Positions 1 through 9,938 of a stretch of DNA of 31,385 nt are shown here, in pieces. The stretch's first letter is position 1; every line of letters starts with the position of its first letter. A program made the translations under genes and the position numbers. A model generated the notes under the pieces. It saw only the letters and a list, made by a program, of their open reading frames with translations, had not been told where the DNA came from and did no database searches. Source of the stretch: Candidatus Omnitrophota bacterium (GTDB lineage Bacteria > Ratteibacteria > UBA8468 > B48-G9 > DSTR01); the NCBI GenBank assembly GCA_023818865.1, contig JAMWDF010000001.1, positions 11,682 to 43,066 of the forward strand. Direction: 5' to 3'.

Positions 1-1
1 G

Positions 2-946
2 GCCGATCAGGCCAAGGCCGTGGCCGGGTATATCAAAGAGAAAGGATATGTTTACCTCATCTCCACCCCAAGAGTCTTTGGAAAGCCTAGCCACATCAAT
101 TATCCAAGCAAGGAATATGAGACAATGCTTCGTGCCTGGGTGAAAGAAATTATCTCCCACCTTAAATCACTTGGATTAGACTATGACCAGTTTGCTTTCT
201 ACCCCTGGGATGAACTTTCTTCTAACCAAGATCTTCCCAATGCTCTTAATGAATATAAAATCATCAAGGAAGTTGACGCCAAAGCAAGAATTTTCCTCAC
301 GGTTGGGGGAAGCGGAATGGCTCATTTTGACCGACTAAAGGTGGTCGCCCCATTTATTGATATCTGGTGTCCCCACATCTTTTTTTATCGTTACTTCATC
401 ACTGGTGAACCCAGTCGCAAAGCAATTTTAGATTTTATGAGGTCTACCGGTGCCGAGGTGTGGAGCTACGAAAATACCGGGCGGTGGAAAGTGAAGGATC
501 AGAACTATGTTTACTTCCGGCTCAAACCAGTGGGTGCTTATCGGACCGGCGTGAAAGGCTACGGTTTTTGGGCTTATAACGTTTGGAAAGGTAACCCCTG
601 GGAAGTCTTTGATGAGAAGGGGGATGTCAAACAAGGGGCTGGCACTGAAGCGCTAGCAGTGGTTTATAGCGGGCCAGAACCAGTTACTACTCCCCGTTGG
701 GAAGGATTGAGAGAAGGGATGAATGATGTGAAGTACTTTGAAGTGCTTAAGCAGGAGATAGCCGTAGCCAGACAGAAAAAGGTCCCGGAAGAAGTCCTGA
801 CTGCTACCGAACAGATGATTGATAAAGCTCTGAAAGAGATTACCGAGAAAATAGAAAATCCAGATTTGCCTCTGAGTTGGAGACAGAAAATTGTAGAAGC
901 CATTCTCCATCTAAGAGCATTGTCCAGCCAGGTACCTGCCAGATAA
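2..946 (+). CDS. DUF4091-type glycoside hydrolase-like protein (5' truncated by window edge)
   Basis: The reading frame is open to the left edge (codons from base 2), so the true start lies outside the window. A GTG at 20 is only an internal candidate. The visible part looks like the C-terminal half of a TIM-barrel hydrolase. FAFYPWDELS sits at a barrel strand end, where related enzymes carry an acidic pair, and is followed by a barrel strand (IDIWCPHIF). The last ~75 residues carry WEGLREGMNDVKYFEVLK, characteristic of the DUF4091 C-terminal domain of predicted secreted glycosidases. The next gene starts 15 bases downstream, so the two probably share a transcript. Substrate cannot be read from the sequence. 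The family assignment is fairly secure; the activity is inference. Confidence 0.7.
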   Translation, partial: ADQAKAVAGYIKEKGYVYLISTPRVFGKPSHINYPSKEYETMLRAWVKEIISHLKSLGLDYDQFAFYPWDELSSNQDLPNALNEYKIIKEVDAKARIFLTVGGSGMAHFDRLKVVAPFIDIWCPHIFFYRYFITGEPSRKAILDFMRSTGAEVWSYENTGRWKVKDQNYVYFRLKPVGAYRTGVKGYGFWAYNVWKGNPWEVFDEKGDVKQGAGTEALAVVYSGPEPVTTPRWEGLREGMNDVKYFEVLKQEIAVARQKKVPEEVLTATEQMIDKALKEITEKIENPDLPLSWRQKIVEAILHLRALSSQVPAR

Positions 947-961
947 AAGGGGAAAAGCCCA

Positions 962-3900
962 ATGGCATTAAAGAAACGAGTTTCCCTCCTCCTTTTTTAT
1001 TTTTTTCTCAGTAAAGCGTTTGCTGGCGACCAACAAAGTGTTCAGGCCGGTTTCACTCCAGAAGGGAAAGTTTTCCTTAAGAACAAATTTTTCTTTTTGG
1101 TTTTTGACCCGCAAAAAGGCGGTCGGGCGACCGAGGTCGTTTTTCTTCCCTGGCAGCAAAACCTCACCGCCAAGGAAGGGTTTTTCACTGACAGTTTCCG
1201 AGAAATAGGTGGAGCAGGGAAACTTTTCCCATTCGGCTTTTTGTATCCGGACTACCCGTACCAGGCAGAAGTTATCTCTGGTTCCGGAGAAGAAGCCAAA
1301 GTGAGATTTTCTCTCAAACTGGACAACATAGACAACCAATACCGCGGCTGGCTTTTCCAGCGGGAATGCTGCCTTAAAGAGAACTCTCCGTATCTGTTCG
1401 TCACCATCACGGTTACCAATAACAGTTCAGAAAGGAGAGCATTCGCTTACCGTCCCAGTCATTTGATTAATTTTGAAAATGAAACAGTTTGGTATTACCT
1501 ACCCGACATTTCCGGCATCTTGCGTGATTATGACCCCCCAGTAGGTAGTGACGGTCGGGGCAGTCATGGTCTTTACACCCTTCATCCGTCTGCTGCCTGG
1601 ATAGGCTGTCTGACTGCCAAAACCAGGCGTGGCTTAGTCTGTGAGTTTGAGTGGAAATACCTGGATAGTTTAGAAGCCTGGATTAGTTCCCGAACCGGCT
1701 CAGTTATGCAGTGGTTTTACCGGAAGTTCTCTCTTCAACCCGGTCAGGTTTGGAAAACGAGCTATCTTATTTACCCAGTTGAAGGGCTGACCAGTCTGGA
1801 TGGGGCAAGTCAGGGAATCGCTGGTGGGTTAACCGTTGGCCAGATGGTGGATGTAAACCAACCAGTAGCCAAGGAGGAATTAATACCAGGAGCCAAAGTG
1901 CCAGTAAAATTTCAGATTTATAGTCCGGTTCCCCAAAAAGTCACCGCCAGGTTGTCCAGCAAACAGGGAAATTCAACCCGCTTTTTAAAAGAAGAGACAC
2001 TCACCCTTTCTGGGCTTTCTCCGGCAGAAGTTTCCGCCGAATGGAGAGTGCCTTCCGTAAACCAGCTGGTGGTACTGGAGGCTGAACTTATTCAGAATGG
2101 ACCCCCCTTTAAGACTTTGGAGAGACCGTTGGAAATCGGTCGCTGCCTGGAACTTTATCAAGCCAGAGTTCCCAGCGAAAAACAAGAAGGTGAAAGCGCC
2201 GGCTTTGTTCACGGTCGGCCTCCTTTGCCTGAATGCGTCCAGAAGATAGATTTGTCTTTTGTTTCTCCCCATGAGAGATGGGCTAAACCTTACTGTTACG
2301 GTCAGACCCGTCTTCTCTTTGTTTATCGAAATCATACCTTGGTCCACCTCCGGGAGATTTACCAACGGGGAGACTTTATTCTTTCCCTCCTGCCGAGCAC
2401 CTGGGAGAAGCCTTATGAGCAACTGAGAGCCATTTCTGACCAAATTAAGAAGTTCTCTCCCCACACGATGTTCTTCACAGCTTTTGACTGGAAAAATGGC
2501 TTCCCAGCAGGGGTGGTTGAAATCATCAGAAACTGGGTCCATCTTGGTGGAGGATTGGTGGTTGACGCTAATCTCTCTGCCCCGGAATATCTTCCGCTGG
2601 CTGAACTGGTCAAAGAAGGCAGGGAAGTGAAAGCCCAGGGTATCTTGCCAGTTTCCCCTTTTAGCCCTCCTTCAGTGAAACTTTATGAGGTTGGCCAGGG
2701 TCGGGTGGCGGTTCTCCAGGGAGGAATCTTTACCAAAGGAGATACTTTACCCATCGGCGAGTGGCAGCCCAATCCCTGGATGCCTGGCTGGGAATACAAT
2801 TATCCCTACCTGGTGGCAGCTATTCTCTGGGCAGCCCATCGGGAACCGCCGGTAGTTTGTAGTCCGGTAACAGTAAAAGATGATTTCCTCCAAGTGATGT
2901 TGCAGAGTCAGAAGGTGTTCCGCCAGGCAATCATCCGCTGGGAGGTGAGAAATCAGTACTATCAACCGGTGACCAACGGCCAGAAAACAATTCTCCTTAA
3001 TGGTCACCGAGAGAACTCTGTTAACCTGGTTAATATCTCTAAGTTACAGGAAGGGCTTTCAGTGGTCAAAGTTCTGGTGCTGGATGAAAAAGGCCGGGTT
3101 ATTGGCTGGAGTGCGGATAAAGTAGAGAGACAAACTGGACTCAAACTGGAAGTTAACCTTGATCGGCCTACAGCCAGCTACCGGAAAAGCGAACCAGTAA
3201 GAATAACCGTGAGTATCCTTCCCCCAAAAAAAGATAATCAAAACCTTTCTGGCGAACTGTTTATCCGGGATGCCTGGGACCGCCTTGTTTGGAAAAGCAA
3301 GAAACTCTTACCGGGAACAATTACCTTAGAACCAGATTTAAGTCTTGCCTTGGACATCTGGCACCAGGTGATACTGAGAGTTAAGGATGAAGTAGGCACT
3401 GTGGCTGAAAAAAGAAGGCTTTTCTACTTGTTCCCAGACCAGACTTTGCCTAAAGATAACTTCTCTGTTGGCTGCTGGGGACACCCATACGGAAATCCAT
3501 CGGGGGCAGTAGTTTCCACCCGGTCGGCAGTAGAAAATGGCATTGGTTATTTTTATAGTTACGGCGGGGAAATGGCTAGAGACCAAGTGTACCGAAACCA
3601 CGGTCGCATTTATGGTCCTCCGCGAATTCATGACAGTTTGTACACCAGTCTGCGCTGGAAGAGTAGAGATCCGGAAAATCTGACAATGACACCAGCTCTT
3701 TATCCTGAGCCTAAAGAATGGGAAAAAGTCAGGAAAGAAGTTATTGACCGAGCAAGAAACTTCGCTGTTGACCAGGGCGCGGGAGTGATGATGCTGGACG
3801 ATGAACGCGACCTCCAAGGTGATTATGACTGGTCAGAAACCACTTTAGCCCATTTCCCGGAATGGCTGAAAACTCAGTACCAAGATATCTCAGAACTCAA

Positions 3901-5686
3901 CCAGGTCTGGGGTAGCAATTACCGTTCCTTCAAGGAGGCTAAACCGAAGAAAAGAACAGAATTGACTGAAGACAATCTATCTGCTTACCTTGACTTTCGC
4001 AAATACATTGGTTGGGTAGTGGAAGAGTTTTATACCCGACAACCGCTGGCTTGGGTGAAGGAAGGTCATCCTTCCGCAGTAGTTGGTATGCATGGAATAT
4101 ATATCACTTCTTCCAGCCGACCCTGGGATATGTCAAAGATAATACCATTGCTTGGTGTAACCGGTAGATACGACGGCATATTAGAGGAATGGTTTAGGGG
4201 AATGGCTGGCGACAACATCCATGGCCAGTACACCGGTTATGAAATGGGGGATAAACTTTCCTACGGAAACCGGCTTACTCCGTGGAAGAATCTCTTTCAT
4301 GGTTCACGCTGGATTCTTTATTACCAAATGCGGAATCTGGTGGCAGCTGGGGGAATTTTTCAGTCTATTTTGAATTATGATGGGACAGTAAGAGATATTT
4401 ACCGCCAGTTATACTGGGAAGAACTCAAGGAATTGAAGGAAGGTATAGGCAAACTGGTATTGAACGCTACCAGTCTTGATGACGGTATCCTTTTCCCTTA
4501 TTCTTACACCTCTTGCTTGCTCAACCGCCATACTCAGGCTTATTTCGCTGCCAAGACCATTGTCCAGGATTTAGGGTATCAACACTCCCTGGTTTCCTAT
4601 GATCGGTTGGCTTCCGGCGATTGGCCGGCCTCAACCCGATTGATTTTTCTTCCAGACTGTGTTTCTCTATCCCAGGCAGAGATTAACTCCATCAAGAAAT
4701 TTGTCTCTGCTGGCGGCATAGTCGTGGCTGATGCTCAGGCTGGCATTTATGACGAGCGGGGAAAGCGCTATAGGGTCTCTCCTCTGGATGAAATTTTCGG
4801 GGTTAACCGGACCAAAGCGGTCTATCAACCAGAAAAAAAATCTTTCTCCGCTGATGGAGAAAAATTAACTCTCTGGGTAGCCGAGACAGACATAACTCTC
4901 TTTTCAACGGCCACAGCTTACCTAGGTACGGAAGATAACATACCCATAATGATTGTCCGTCCTTTCGGTCAGGGGAAAGCTGTCTATCTTAATCTCCATC
5001 TGCCGCCCTATGCTAAACTGGAATCTTCCGGAGCCGCTGGCGAGGTAGTGATTGAGCAACCAGGGGAAAAGGAACTACAATCCGCTTACCGTAGGATATT
5101 CTCCAAACTTTTGAGGGAATTAGCCGGTCTCTCTCCCCGGGTCACAGTTTCTCCGCCTTTCGTCTCTAAAGAAGTTTTTCTTTTTGCCTGCCCGGCCGGA
5201 AAAAGCTATCTTCTGGGGTTGCTGCCAGCGGCCAACCTGAAGGGAAAAACGAAAGTCCAGATTTCTTTGGCTAATATTCGGTCAGTCTATGACGTAAGAG
5301 AGAAAAAATTCCTTGGTCAGGGCCAAAAAGTGGATATTGAAATGCTGCCAGAAAAGGCTAAGCTACTGGCTCTCTTACCTTACTCGGTAAGAAACCTGAT
5401 TTTGAAAGGCCCAAGCGGCGTTTCCCGAGGCAGTCAGGCAATCTTCACTGGCCGCTTGGTTACCTCCACCGGCGTGGCTGATGGTCATATCCTGGTGGTG
5501 AAAGTCGCTGGTCCAGACGGCAAAGAGCTGCCTTTCTGGTCATCAGCGGTCAAAGCCGCAAGCAATACCTTCAGTTTTTCTCTGCCAGTGGATTGGGGTA
5601 GTCCGGCTGGTAATTACCGGGTAACTGTTAGCGATATTATGACCGGCGCAAAAATTACCTGCACTTTTAGCCTTCCGAAGAACTAA
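962..5686 (+). CDS. Very large secreted GH42-like multidomain glycosidase
   Basis: 1574 residues. Residues 1-21 form a signal peptide (basic MALKKR, hydrophobic core, cleavage likely after SKAFA), so the protein is exported. Residues ~25-270 look like a beta-sandwich. Residues ~500-610 resemble a glutamine-amidotransferase-like fold (MFFTAFDW, then a glycine-rich WVHLGGGLVVDAN strand). Residues ~820-1150 look like a GH42-type barrel: FPEWLKTQYQDISELNQVWG near 960 matches the conserved 'F..WL...Y..i..LN..WG' block, preceded by LDDERD near 944. A second amidotransferase-like domain (~1170-1345, IKKFVSAGGIVVADAQAG) corresponds to the GH42 trimerisation domain. Residues ~1477-1574 look Ig-like. 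The start is supported by AAGGGGAA upstream. The next start is 2 bases past the stop, indicating coupling. The GH42 relationship is inferred from motifs; catalytic glutamates were not assigned with confidence. Confidence 0.65.
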   Translation: MALKKRVSLLLFYFFLSKAFAGDQQSVQAGFTPEGKVFLKNKFFFLVFDPQKGGRATEVVFLPWQQNLTAKEGFFTDSFREIGGAGKLFPFGFLYPDYPYQAEVISGSGEEAKVRFSLKLDNIDNQYRGWLFQRECCLKENSPYLFVTITVTNNSSERRAFAYRPSHLINFENETVWYYLPDISGILRDYDPPVGSDGRGSHGLYTLHPSAAWIGCLTAKTRRGLVCEFEWKYLDSLEAWISSRTGSVMQWFYRKFSLQPGQVWKTSYLIYPVEGLTSLDGASQGIAGGLTVGQMVDVNQPVAKEELIPGAKVPVKFQIYSPVPQKVTARLSSKQGNSTRFLKEETLTLSGLSPAEVSAEWRVPSVNQLVVLEAELIQNGPPFKTLERPLEIGRCLELYQARVPSEKQEGESAGFVHGRPPLPECVQKIDLSFVSPHERWAKPYCYGQTRLLFVYRNHTLVHLREIYQRGDFILSLLPSTWEKPYEQLRAISDQIKKFSPHTMFFTAFDWKNGFPAGVVEIIRNWVHLGGGLVVDANLSAPEYLPLAELVKEGREVKAQGILPVSPFSPPSVKLYEVGQGRVAVLQGGIFTKGDTLPIGEWQPNPWMPGWEYNYPYLVAAILWAAHREPPVVCSPVTVKDDFLQVMLQSQKVFRQAIIRWEVRNQYYQPVTNGQKTILLNGHRENSVNLVNISKLQEGLSVVKVLVLDEKGRVIGWSADKVERQTGLKLEVNLDRPTASYRKSEPVRITVSILPPKKDNQNLSGELFIRDAWDRLVWKSKKLLPGTITLEPDLSLALDIWHQVILRVKDEVGTVAEKRRLFYLFPDQTLPKDNFSVGCWGHPYGNPSGAVVSTRSAVENGIGYFYSYGGEMARDQVYRNHGRIYGPPRIHDSLYTSLRWKSRDPENLTMTPALYPEPKEWEKVRKEVIDRARNFAVDQGAGVMMLDDERDLQGDYDWSETTLAHFPEWLKTQYQDISELNQVWGSNYRSFKEAKPKKRTELTEDNLSAYLDFRKYIGWVVEEFYTRQPLAWVKEGHPSAVVGMHGIYITSSSRPWDMSKIIPLLGVTGRYDGILEEWFRGMAGDNIHGQYTGYEMGDKLSYGNRLTPWKNLFHGSRWILYYQMRNLVAAGGIFQSILNYDGTVRDIYRQLYWEELKELKEGIGKLVLNATSLDDGILFPYSYTSCLLNRHTQAYFAAKTIVQDLGYQHSLVSYDRLASGDWPASTRLIFLPDCVSLSQAEINSIKKFVSAGGIVVADAQAGIYDERGKRYRVSPLDEIFGVNRTKAVYQPEKKSFSADGEKLTLWVAETDITLFSTATAYLGTEDNIPIMIVRPFGQGKAVYLNLHLPPYAKLESSGAAGEVVIEQPGEKELQSAYRRIFSKLLRELAGLSPRVTVSPPFVSKEVFLFACPAGKSYLLGLLPAANLKGKTKVQISLANIRSVYDVREKKFLGQGQKVDIEMLPEKAKLLALLPYSVRNLILKGPSGVSRGSQAIFTGRLVTSTGVADGHILVVKVAGPDGKELPFWSSAVKAASNTFSFSLPVDWGSPAGNYRVTVSDIMTGAKITCTFSLPKN

Positions 5687-5688
5687 CA

Positions 5689-7833
5689 ATGTCTGTTCTT
5701 TTCCCTTTAGACAACCAGAGACTAAACCAAGAAGTGATTACGATTCACCCCCCCTTACAGGTGAATTGTTCTGACCCTTCTTTGCTTCCTTGCGGCTATT
5801 ATTTCCTTGAAAAGTTGAAGAAGAAAGGATTCCATCCCGATTTTAGAAAAGGTGAAAATCTAGCTACTACCGTAAGATTTTCTTTTCTTCCCAACGGCCA
5901 GCGTGGCTTCAAAATGAGAATTTCCTTAAACCGCCCCGGTTACCTTCTTGATTTTTTCGGGGAGAATCTGGCCTCCAATTATTATGCCGTGCATTCTTTC
6001 TTGCAAAATTGTCAGATAAAAACTCACTGTCTCCAGACCAAACTCCAGTCTTTTTCTGGGTCGCCTGGCTGTTATCACCGTAATCTGATTATTTCCCTTT
6101 CCTGGATGGAAAACCTCATTGAATTCCCTTTTTTTGGTTTGAAGAAATGGCAGGAGTTTGTTGATTTGCTCTCGGAATGGCGGTTTACCAGAATAGACTT
6201 TATGCAATGGGGTTGTAGCCTGCCTCCTCCACCCAGCCAGGCGATAAACGCTCAAGACGAGTGGGCAGCCTGGCAGGTTACTTCCCCTACTGGTGGTTCT
6301 TGGCCAATTCCGGAAGCCTATCGCGGCTTAACATACCAGGAACAGGGCTGGAAAACTCAATTGCTCTTTCAACCATGGCTTTTTCCTCTAACCGGCAAAA
6401 CAATCAACCAATCAGCAGAGTTTAGTGTCTGCTTACCACCAGTAGCCAAATTTCCCCTATCTCGCTGGGACACCCAACAGAAAAAAATAATTCGCTGCCT
6501 GTGGTCTCCCCCTTTTATCAAAAACAAAGGTTTGTTTCGGAAGGTGGTTGACTATATTCACCGTCGCGGGATGCAAGCTGGCCTTTTCACTACTCCCCGG
6601 GTACCCTGTGTTATCCGGGAAAAAGAATTCTGGAATTTCTGGGCAGAGATAATTGAGTATTTCGCGGCTCAAGGGGTGGACAGTTTTCTTTTTGAAACAG
6701 AAGAGGGACCGCTTTCCTTTCAGCACCAGCAACAATGTTCAGCGTGTCAGAAAACTTGGGGGGACATCTTCTTCGGTTACACCAGAAAGGTGGCTCGTCA
6801 GACTGAGATACTTAGTGAGGTTATCAACTCCTGCTGCCCAGGCAAGAACACTGGCTGGATCCTTCACGTTCCTCTCCACGCCGGGTATGGTAACCCACCG
6901 GAAAGAAAGGAATGGCTGAAAAACCCCTCTGCCTATCGCGAAAACCTCAAACTTTTCAGAAAACAAGCTCCTGATGATTTTACTCTGGACTACCTGCCTT
7001 ATCCTGGCGATCATGGTATTAACCACCAGTTTCTGCCCAAGATTTATTTAGACATTTTTGGACCGAGCCGAATAAGACCGACCGGTTACACTCATGCCTG
7101 GGGTCCAGTCAGAAGCTTTCGGGGGCTGGAACCCTATTATTTGGCCATCGCTCAATCACTCTGGGGGTATGATAATGTTCGGGAAAATTTCATCTGGAAG
7201 GAAGAAATTCCTGAGAAAATCATAGCTTGTTTCTCAAAGCAGTTTTATGGTTCAGGAAAAGCGCTTTTCTTTTTGGCTCGGTATAGTCTTAACAATCGCC
7301 GCCAACTTTTTGGGCAAAACAGCCTGGTTTCCCCCTTAGTTTGGGACAGAGCTTCTTTCTGTATAGGCGAGCAAGTGTTAAAGAAGATGCTTTTGGCGGC
7401 CAGCAAAGAAAAAAGGCAGAGTTATCTACCCTATCCAGTTTCTGCTTACCGGAAAGCTCTGGCTGGGGTGCGTGCGGCCGAGAAATATTTGGCCAGAGTG
7501 AGATTGGTTTCTTACCACTCTTTTTCTAACTGGGATTTTCGGGAAGGCTTTGAGGAAAGAAGAGCATTGGTAAAAGCCAGCCGTTATGCTTTGGAGTTCT
7601 GTCTGGCTTATGACCGACTGCTGGGACAAATTAGCGAAAAGCAACCAGTCAGGCGGAAGGCCCTGGAAAAGTTAGTCAATTTGGGGATAAAAATTAACCA
7701 GGCGGTCGGCTTTAGCTACCGCAGCCAGTTCTGGCCCAGCAGTTCACGTCTGGCCGGACTTTATGACTATTATGCCTTCGCCTGCTTCCTTATGAAGCAC
7801 CCAGAAGTTCTCCTGACAAGAAAAACGCGGTAA
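5689..7833 (+). CDS. Predicted glycoside hydrolase-like protein, GH20/DUF4838-related fold
   Basis: 714 residues starting 2 bases after the stop of the giant GH42-like gene, so translation is probably coupled. No signal peptide or membrane segment is visible, which contrasts with its exported neighbour. The N-terminal ~110 residues resemble the alpha/beta domain that precedes GH20, GH67 and GH84 barrels (NLASNYYAVHSFLQ is close to the 'G..yG..tLlQ' block). A barrel seems to start at ~130 with ISLSWMENLIEFPFFGLKKW. FLFETEEGPL is followed by C350-S-A-C353, placing an acidic pair and a Cys pair where related proteins carry catalytic acids. The C-terminal ~200 residues are helical. Substrate is unknown and I cannot name a family with certainty. 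Confidence 0.55.
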   Translation: MSVLFPLDNQRLNQEVITIHPPLQVNCSDPSLLPCGYYFLEKLKKKGFHPDFRKGENLATTVRFSFLPNGQRGFKMRISLNRPGYLLDFFGENLASNYYAVHSFLQNCQIKTHCLQTKLQSFSGSPGCYHRNLIISLSWMENLIEFPFFGLKKWQEFVDLLSEWRFTRIDFMQWGCSLPPPPSQAINAQDEWAAWQVTSPTGGSWPIPEAYRGLTYQEQGWKTQLLFQPWLFPLTGKTINQSAEFSVCLPPVAKFPLSRWDTQQKKIIRCLWSPPFIKNKGLFRKVVDYIHRRGMQAGLFTTPRVPCVIREKEFWNFWAEIIEYFAAQGVDSFLFETEEGPLSFQHQQQCSACQKTWGDIFFGYTRKVARQTEILSEVINSCCPGKNTGWILHVPLHAGYGNPPERKEWLKNPSAYRENLKLFRKQAPDDFTLDYLPYPGDHGINHQFLPKIYLDIFGPSRIRPTGYTHAWGPVRSFRGLEPYYLAIAQSLWGYDNVRENFIWKEEIPEKIIACFSKQFYGSGKALFFLARYSLNNRRQLFGQNSLVSPLVWDRASFCIGEQVLKKMLLAASKEKRQSYLPYPVSAYRKALAGVRAAEKYLARVRLVSYHSFSNWDFREGFEERRALVKASRYALEFCLAYDRLLGQISEKQPVRRKALEKLVNLGIKINQAVGFSYRSQFWPSSSRLAGLYDYYAFACFLMKHPEVLLTRKTR

Positions 7834-7872
7834 GAAACATTTTCCTTTTCTTCGTTTATCTGCTAAACTCAA

Positions 7873-7886
7873 GGTTAAACTTAACC
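7873..7886. promoter_or_regulatory. Palindromic candidate operator upstream of the Gfo/Idh/MocA gene
   Basis: GGTTAA-AC-TTAACC is a perfect inverted repeat with 6-base arms. It lies 18 bases before the start codon at 7904 and just after an extended -10-like TGCTAAACT (7861-7869). A repressor bound here would sit at the transcription start. The -35 region is poor (TTTCCT, 7841-7846), so the promoter itself is weakly supported. The palindrome is what is seen; its regulatory role is inference. Confidence 0.35.
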
Positions 7887-7903
7887 AGGTCTAAGGGGAG
7901 AAA

Positions 7904-8896
7904 ATGAAACTGAAGATTGGAGTAGTTGGCTTAGGCATCGGTCAGGTCCACCTGCGCTATTATCAGAAAATGCCTGAGGTGGAACTGGCTGGCGTGGTAG
8001 ATACAAATCCGGATATTTTAAACCAGGTTTCCAGAGATTTCTCAGTGCGGCCATTTTCTTCAGTGGAGCAGTTTATCAGAGAAGCCAAACCTGATGGAGT
8101 GAGTCTGTGTACTCCGCCAGCGTCTCACCTACCCTTGAGTAGGATTTTGGCTAAAGCCGGAATTCATATCCTGTGTGAAAAACCGATGGCGCCGACCGCG
8201 GCTGACTGTGAGAAGATGATAGAAATCTGCCAGAGAAATAAGGTGTTTCTGATGCTAGGCTTTAAGAAAAGATTTTCTCCCACTTACCAGTTTCTAAAAG
8301 AAAATTTCGCTGGCGAGTTTGGCCCGGCAAAATGGCTTCTGGCAAAGTTCGCCCTAGGAAGAGTAACCAAGAAGTGGTTCTGGGAGGAGAAAGATGGCGG
8401 TGGGCCAATAATGGAAAATACTGTCCACATGGTGGATTTACTCCATTTTCTGGTAGGCAAAGTAGAGTTAGTGTTTGCTGTTGGCGGCAACTTGTTTATG
8501 CCGGAATTCGCTCCCCAAATTGATACAGCTATTTTTACTCTCAGGTTTACCAGTGGCGCAATTGCCGGAGTAGGGGCTGGCTATGCCTCCGAGTGGGGAT
8601 TTGCCAGGGAAGAGCTGAGTTTTGCCACCGAAAAGGTGGCCGGCCAGGTAAGCGATGCCTTTGACCGACCAGAGAAATTGGAGTATATCTTCCGGAGCAA
8701 ACCGGCAGAAGTTTACCAGAAAAGATTTGAAAACAGCGATGGGTTTGAAGGCGAAATTAGACATTTCATTGAGTGTGTGAAGAACGGTACCGAGCCGGTG
8801 GTAAACGGAGAACACGGTCTGGCTGCCCTGAAACTCTGCCAGGCAGTTAAGAAATCCATTCGCCAGGGAAAACCGGTTCTGTTAAATAAAGATTAG
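7904..8896 (+). CDS. Gfo/Idh/MocA family oxidoreductase
   Basis: 330 residues, the usual length for this family of cytoplasmic NAD(P)-dependent sugar or inositol dehydrogenases and related enzymes. The Rossmann glycine motif is G9-L-G-I-G13 near the N-terminus, the first strand pair ends in VVDTN (acidic residue that selects NAD), and the family signature C-E92-K93-P94 contains the catalytic lysine. ENTVHMVDLLHF near 170 fits the conserved histidine-bearing helix of the C-terminal domain. The start at 7904 follows TAAGGGGAG. It precedes an aldo/keto reductase by 48 bases, so the two probably act together in redox conversion of an unusual sugar released by the upstream hydrolases. Exact substrate cannot be told. 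Confidence 0.9.
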   Translation: MKLKIGVVGLGIGQVHLRYYQKMPEVELAGVVDTNPDILNQVSRDFSVRPFSSVEQFIREAKPDGVSLCTPPASHLPLSRILAKAGIHILCEKPMAPTAADCEKMIEICQRNKVFLMLGFKKRFSPTYQFLKENFAGEFGPAKWLLAKFALGRVTKKWFWEEKDGGGPIMENTVHMVDLLHFLVGKVELVFAVGGNLFMPEFAPQIDTAIFTLRFTSGAIAGVGAGYASEWGFAREELSFATEKVAGQVSDAFDRPEKLEYIFRSKPAEVYQKRFENSDGFEGEIRHFIECVKNGTEPVVNGEHGLAALKLCQAVKKSIRQGKPVLLNKD

Positions 8897-8944
8897 CTCA
8901 ATGTGAAAAATCTCTAAAAATTTTTTTCTGCCGAAAGGACTTCT

Positions 8945-9934
8945 ATGCTCTACCGCCGGTTGGGAAAAACAACCAAAACTGTCTCAGTAGTTGCCATGGG
9001 CGGTTGGTCAATCGTTGGCGATTTCACCTGGGGAAGACAAGAAAAACGCACCTCCCTTGAAGCCCTTCAAACTGCTTATGAGTGCGGGATAACTCTGTTT
9101 GATACTGCTGAATCTTACGGGGATGGCCTTTCTGAACAGCTGTTGGCTGAGGCTCTGGGAAGGGTGAGAGAAAAAATCTTTATCGCTACCAAAGTCTTGC
9201 CAGGTAACTTTTCATCGGAAAAACTGAAAGCCTCCTGTGAACGCAGTCTGAAAAATCTAAGAACTGAGTGGATTGACCTCTACCAGTTACACTGGCCTAA
9301 CCGAGAAATACCCCTGAGGCAAACGCTGGACATTTTGGAAGAACTTAAGTCTCAGGGTAAAATCCGGCACTATGGAGTCTCCAATTTCGGCCTGAAAGAT
9401 TTTTCTGGTTGCCACCAGAGTTACGAAATCGTTTCCAACCAACTAGCGTATAACCTTCTTTTCCGGGCGATTGAATTTGAGATCTTACCCTTCTGCCAGC
9501 AAGCTGGGATTTCTGTCCTTTGCTATTCACCGTTAATGCAGGGATTACTAACAGGTAAATTTAAAACCGCTGACCAGGTGCCTGAAGAAAGAGCCAGAAC
9601 CAGAATTTTCTCCAGCCACCGTCGTTACACCCGGCACGGCCAACCCGGAATGGAAAAAGAAGCCTTCGCAGCCATTGATCGCCTCAGAGAATTGGCAGAA
9701 AAGACTGGCTACACCCTGACGGAAATTTCTTTAGCCTGGCTGTTAGCTCAGAACGGTGTAACCGCAGTGATTGTTGGCGGAAGAAACAAAGAGCAAATCT
9801 TGGCCAGCGCTAAGGCAGCCGAGATAAACATTTCTCCGGAACTGGTTTCTCTCCTTTCAGAAACCACTGAACCGCTGAAAAAGAAATTAGGACCAAACCC
9901 GGATATGTGGCAGAGCAATTCCCGGATATCTTAA
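8945..9934 (+). CDS. Aldo/keto reductase
   Basis: 329 residues. The four catalytic residues of the family are present: D53 and Y58 in LFDTAESYGDG, K83 in ATKVLPG and H116 in LYQLHWPN. The C-terminal cofactor-binding segment VTAVIVGGRNKEQI is also intact. Such enzymes reduce or oxidise carbonyl groups of sugars and similar compounds with NADP(H) in the cytoplasm. GAAAGGAC lies in front of the start. It sits between a sugar dehydrogenase-like gene and a phosphatase-like fusion (4 bases downstream), consistent with a short metabolic operon. Subfamily and substrate are not determinable here. Confidence 0.92.
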   Translation: MLYRRLGKTTKTVSVVAMGGWSIVGDFTWGRQEKRTSLEALQTAYECGITLFDTAESYGDGLSEQLLAEALGRVREKIFIATKVLPGNFSSEKLKASCERSLKNLRTEWIDLYQLHWPNREIPLRQTLDILEELKSQGKIRHYGVSNFGLKDFSGCHQSYEIVSNQLAYNLLFRAIEFEILPFCQQAGISVLCYSPLMQGLLTGKFKTADQVPEERARTRIFSSHRRYTRHGQPGMEKEAFAAIDRLRELAEKTGYTLTEISLAWLLAQNGVTAVIVGGRNKEQILASAKAAEINISPELVSLLSETTEPLKKKLGPNPDMWQSNSRIS

Positions 9935-9938
9935 AAAA

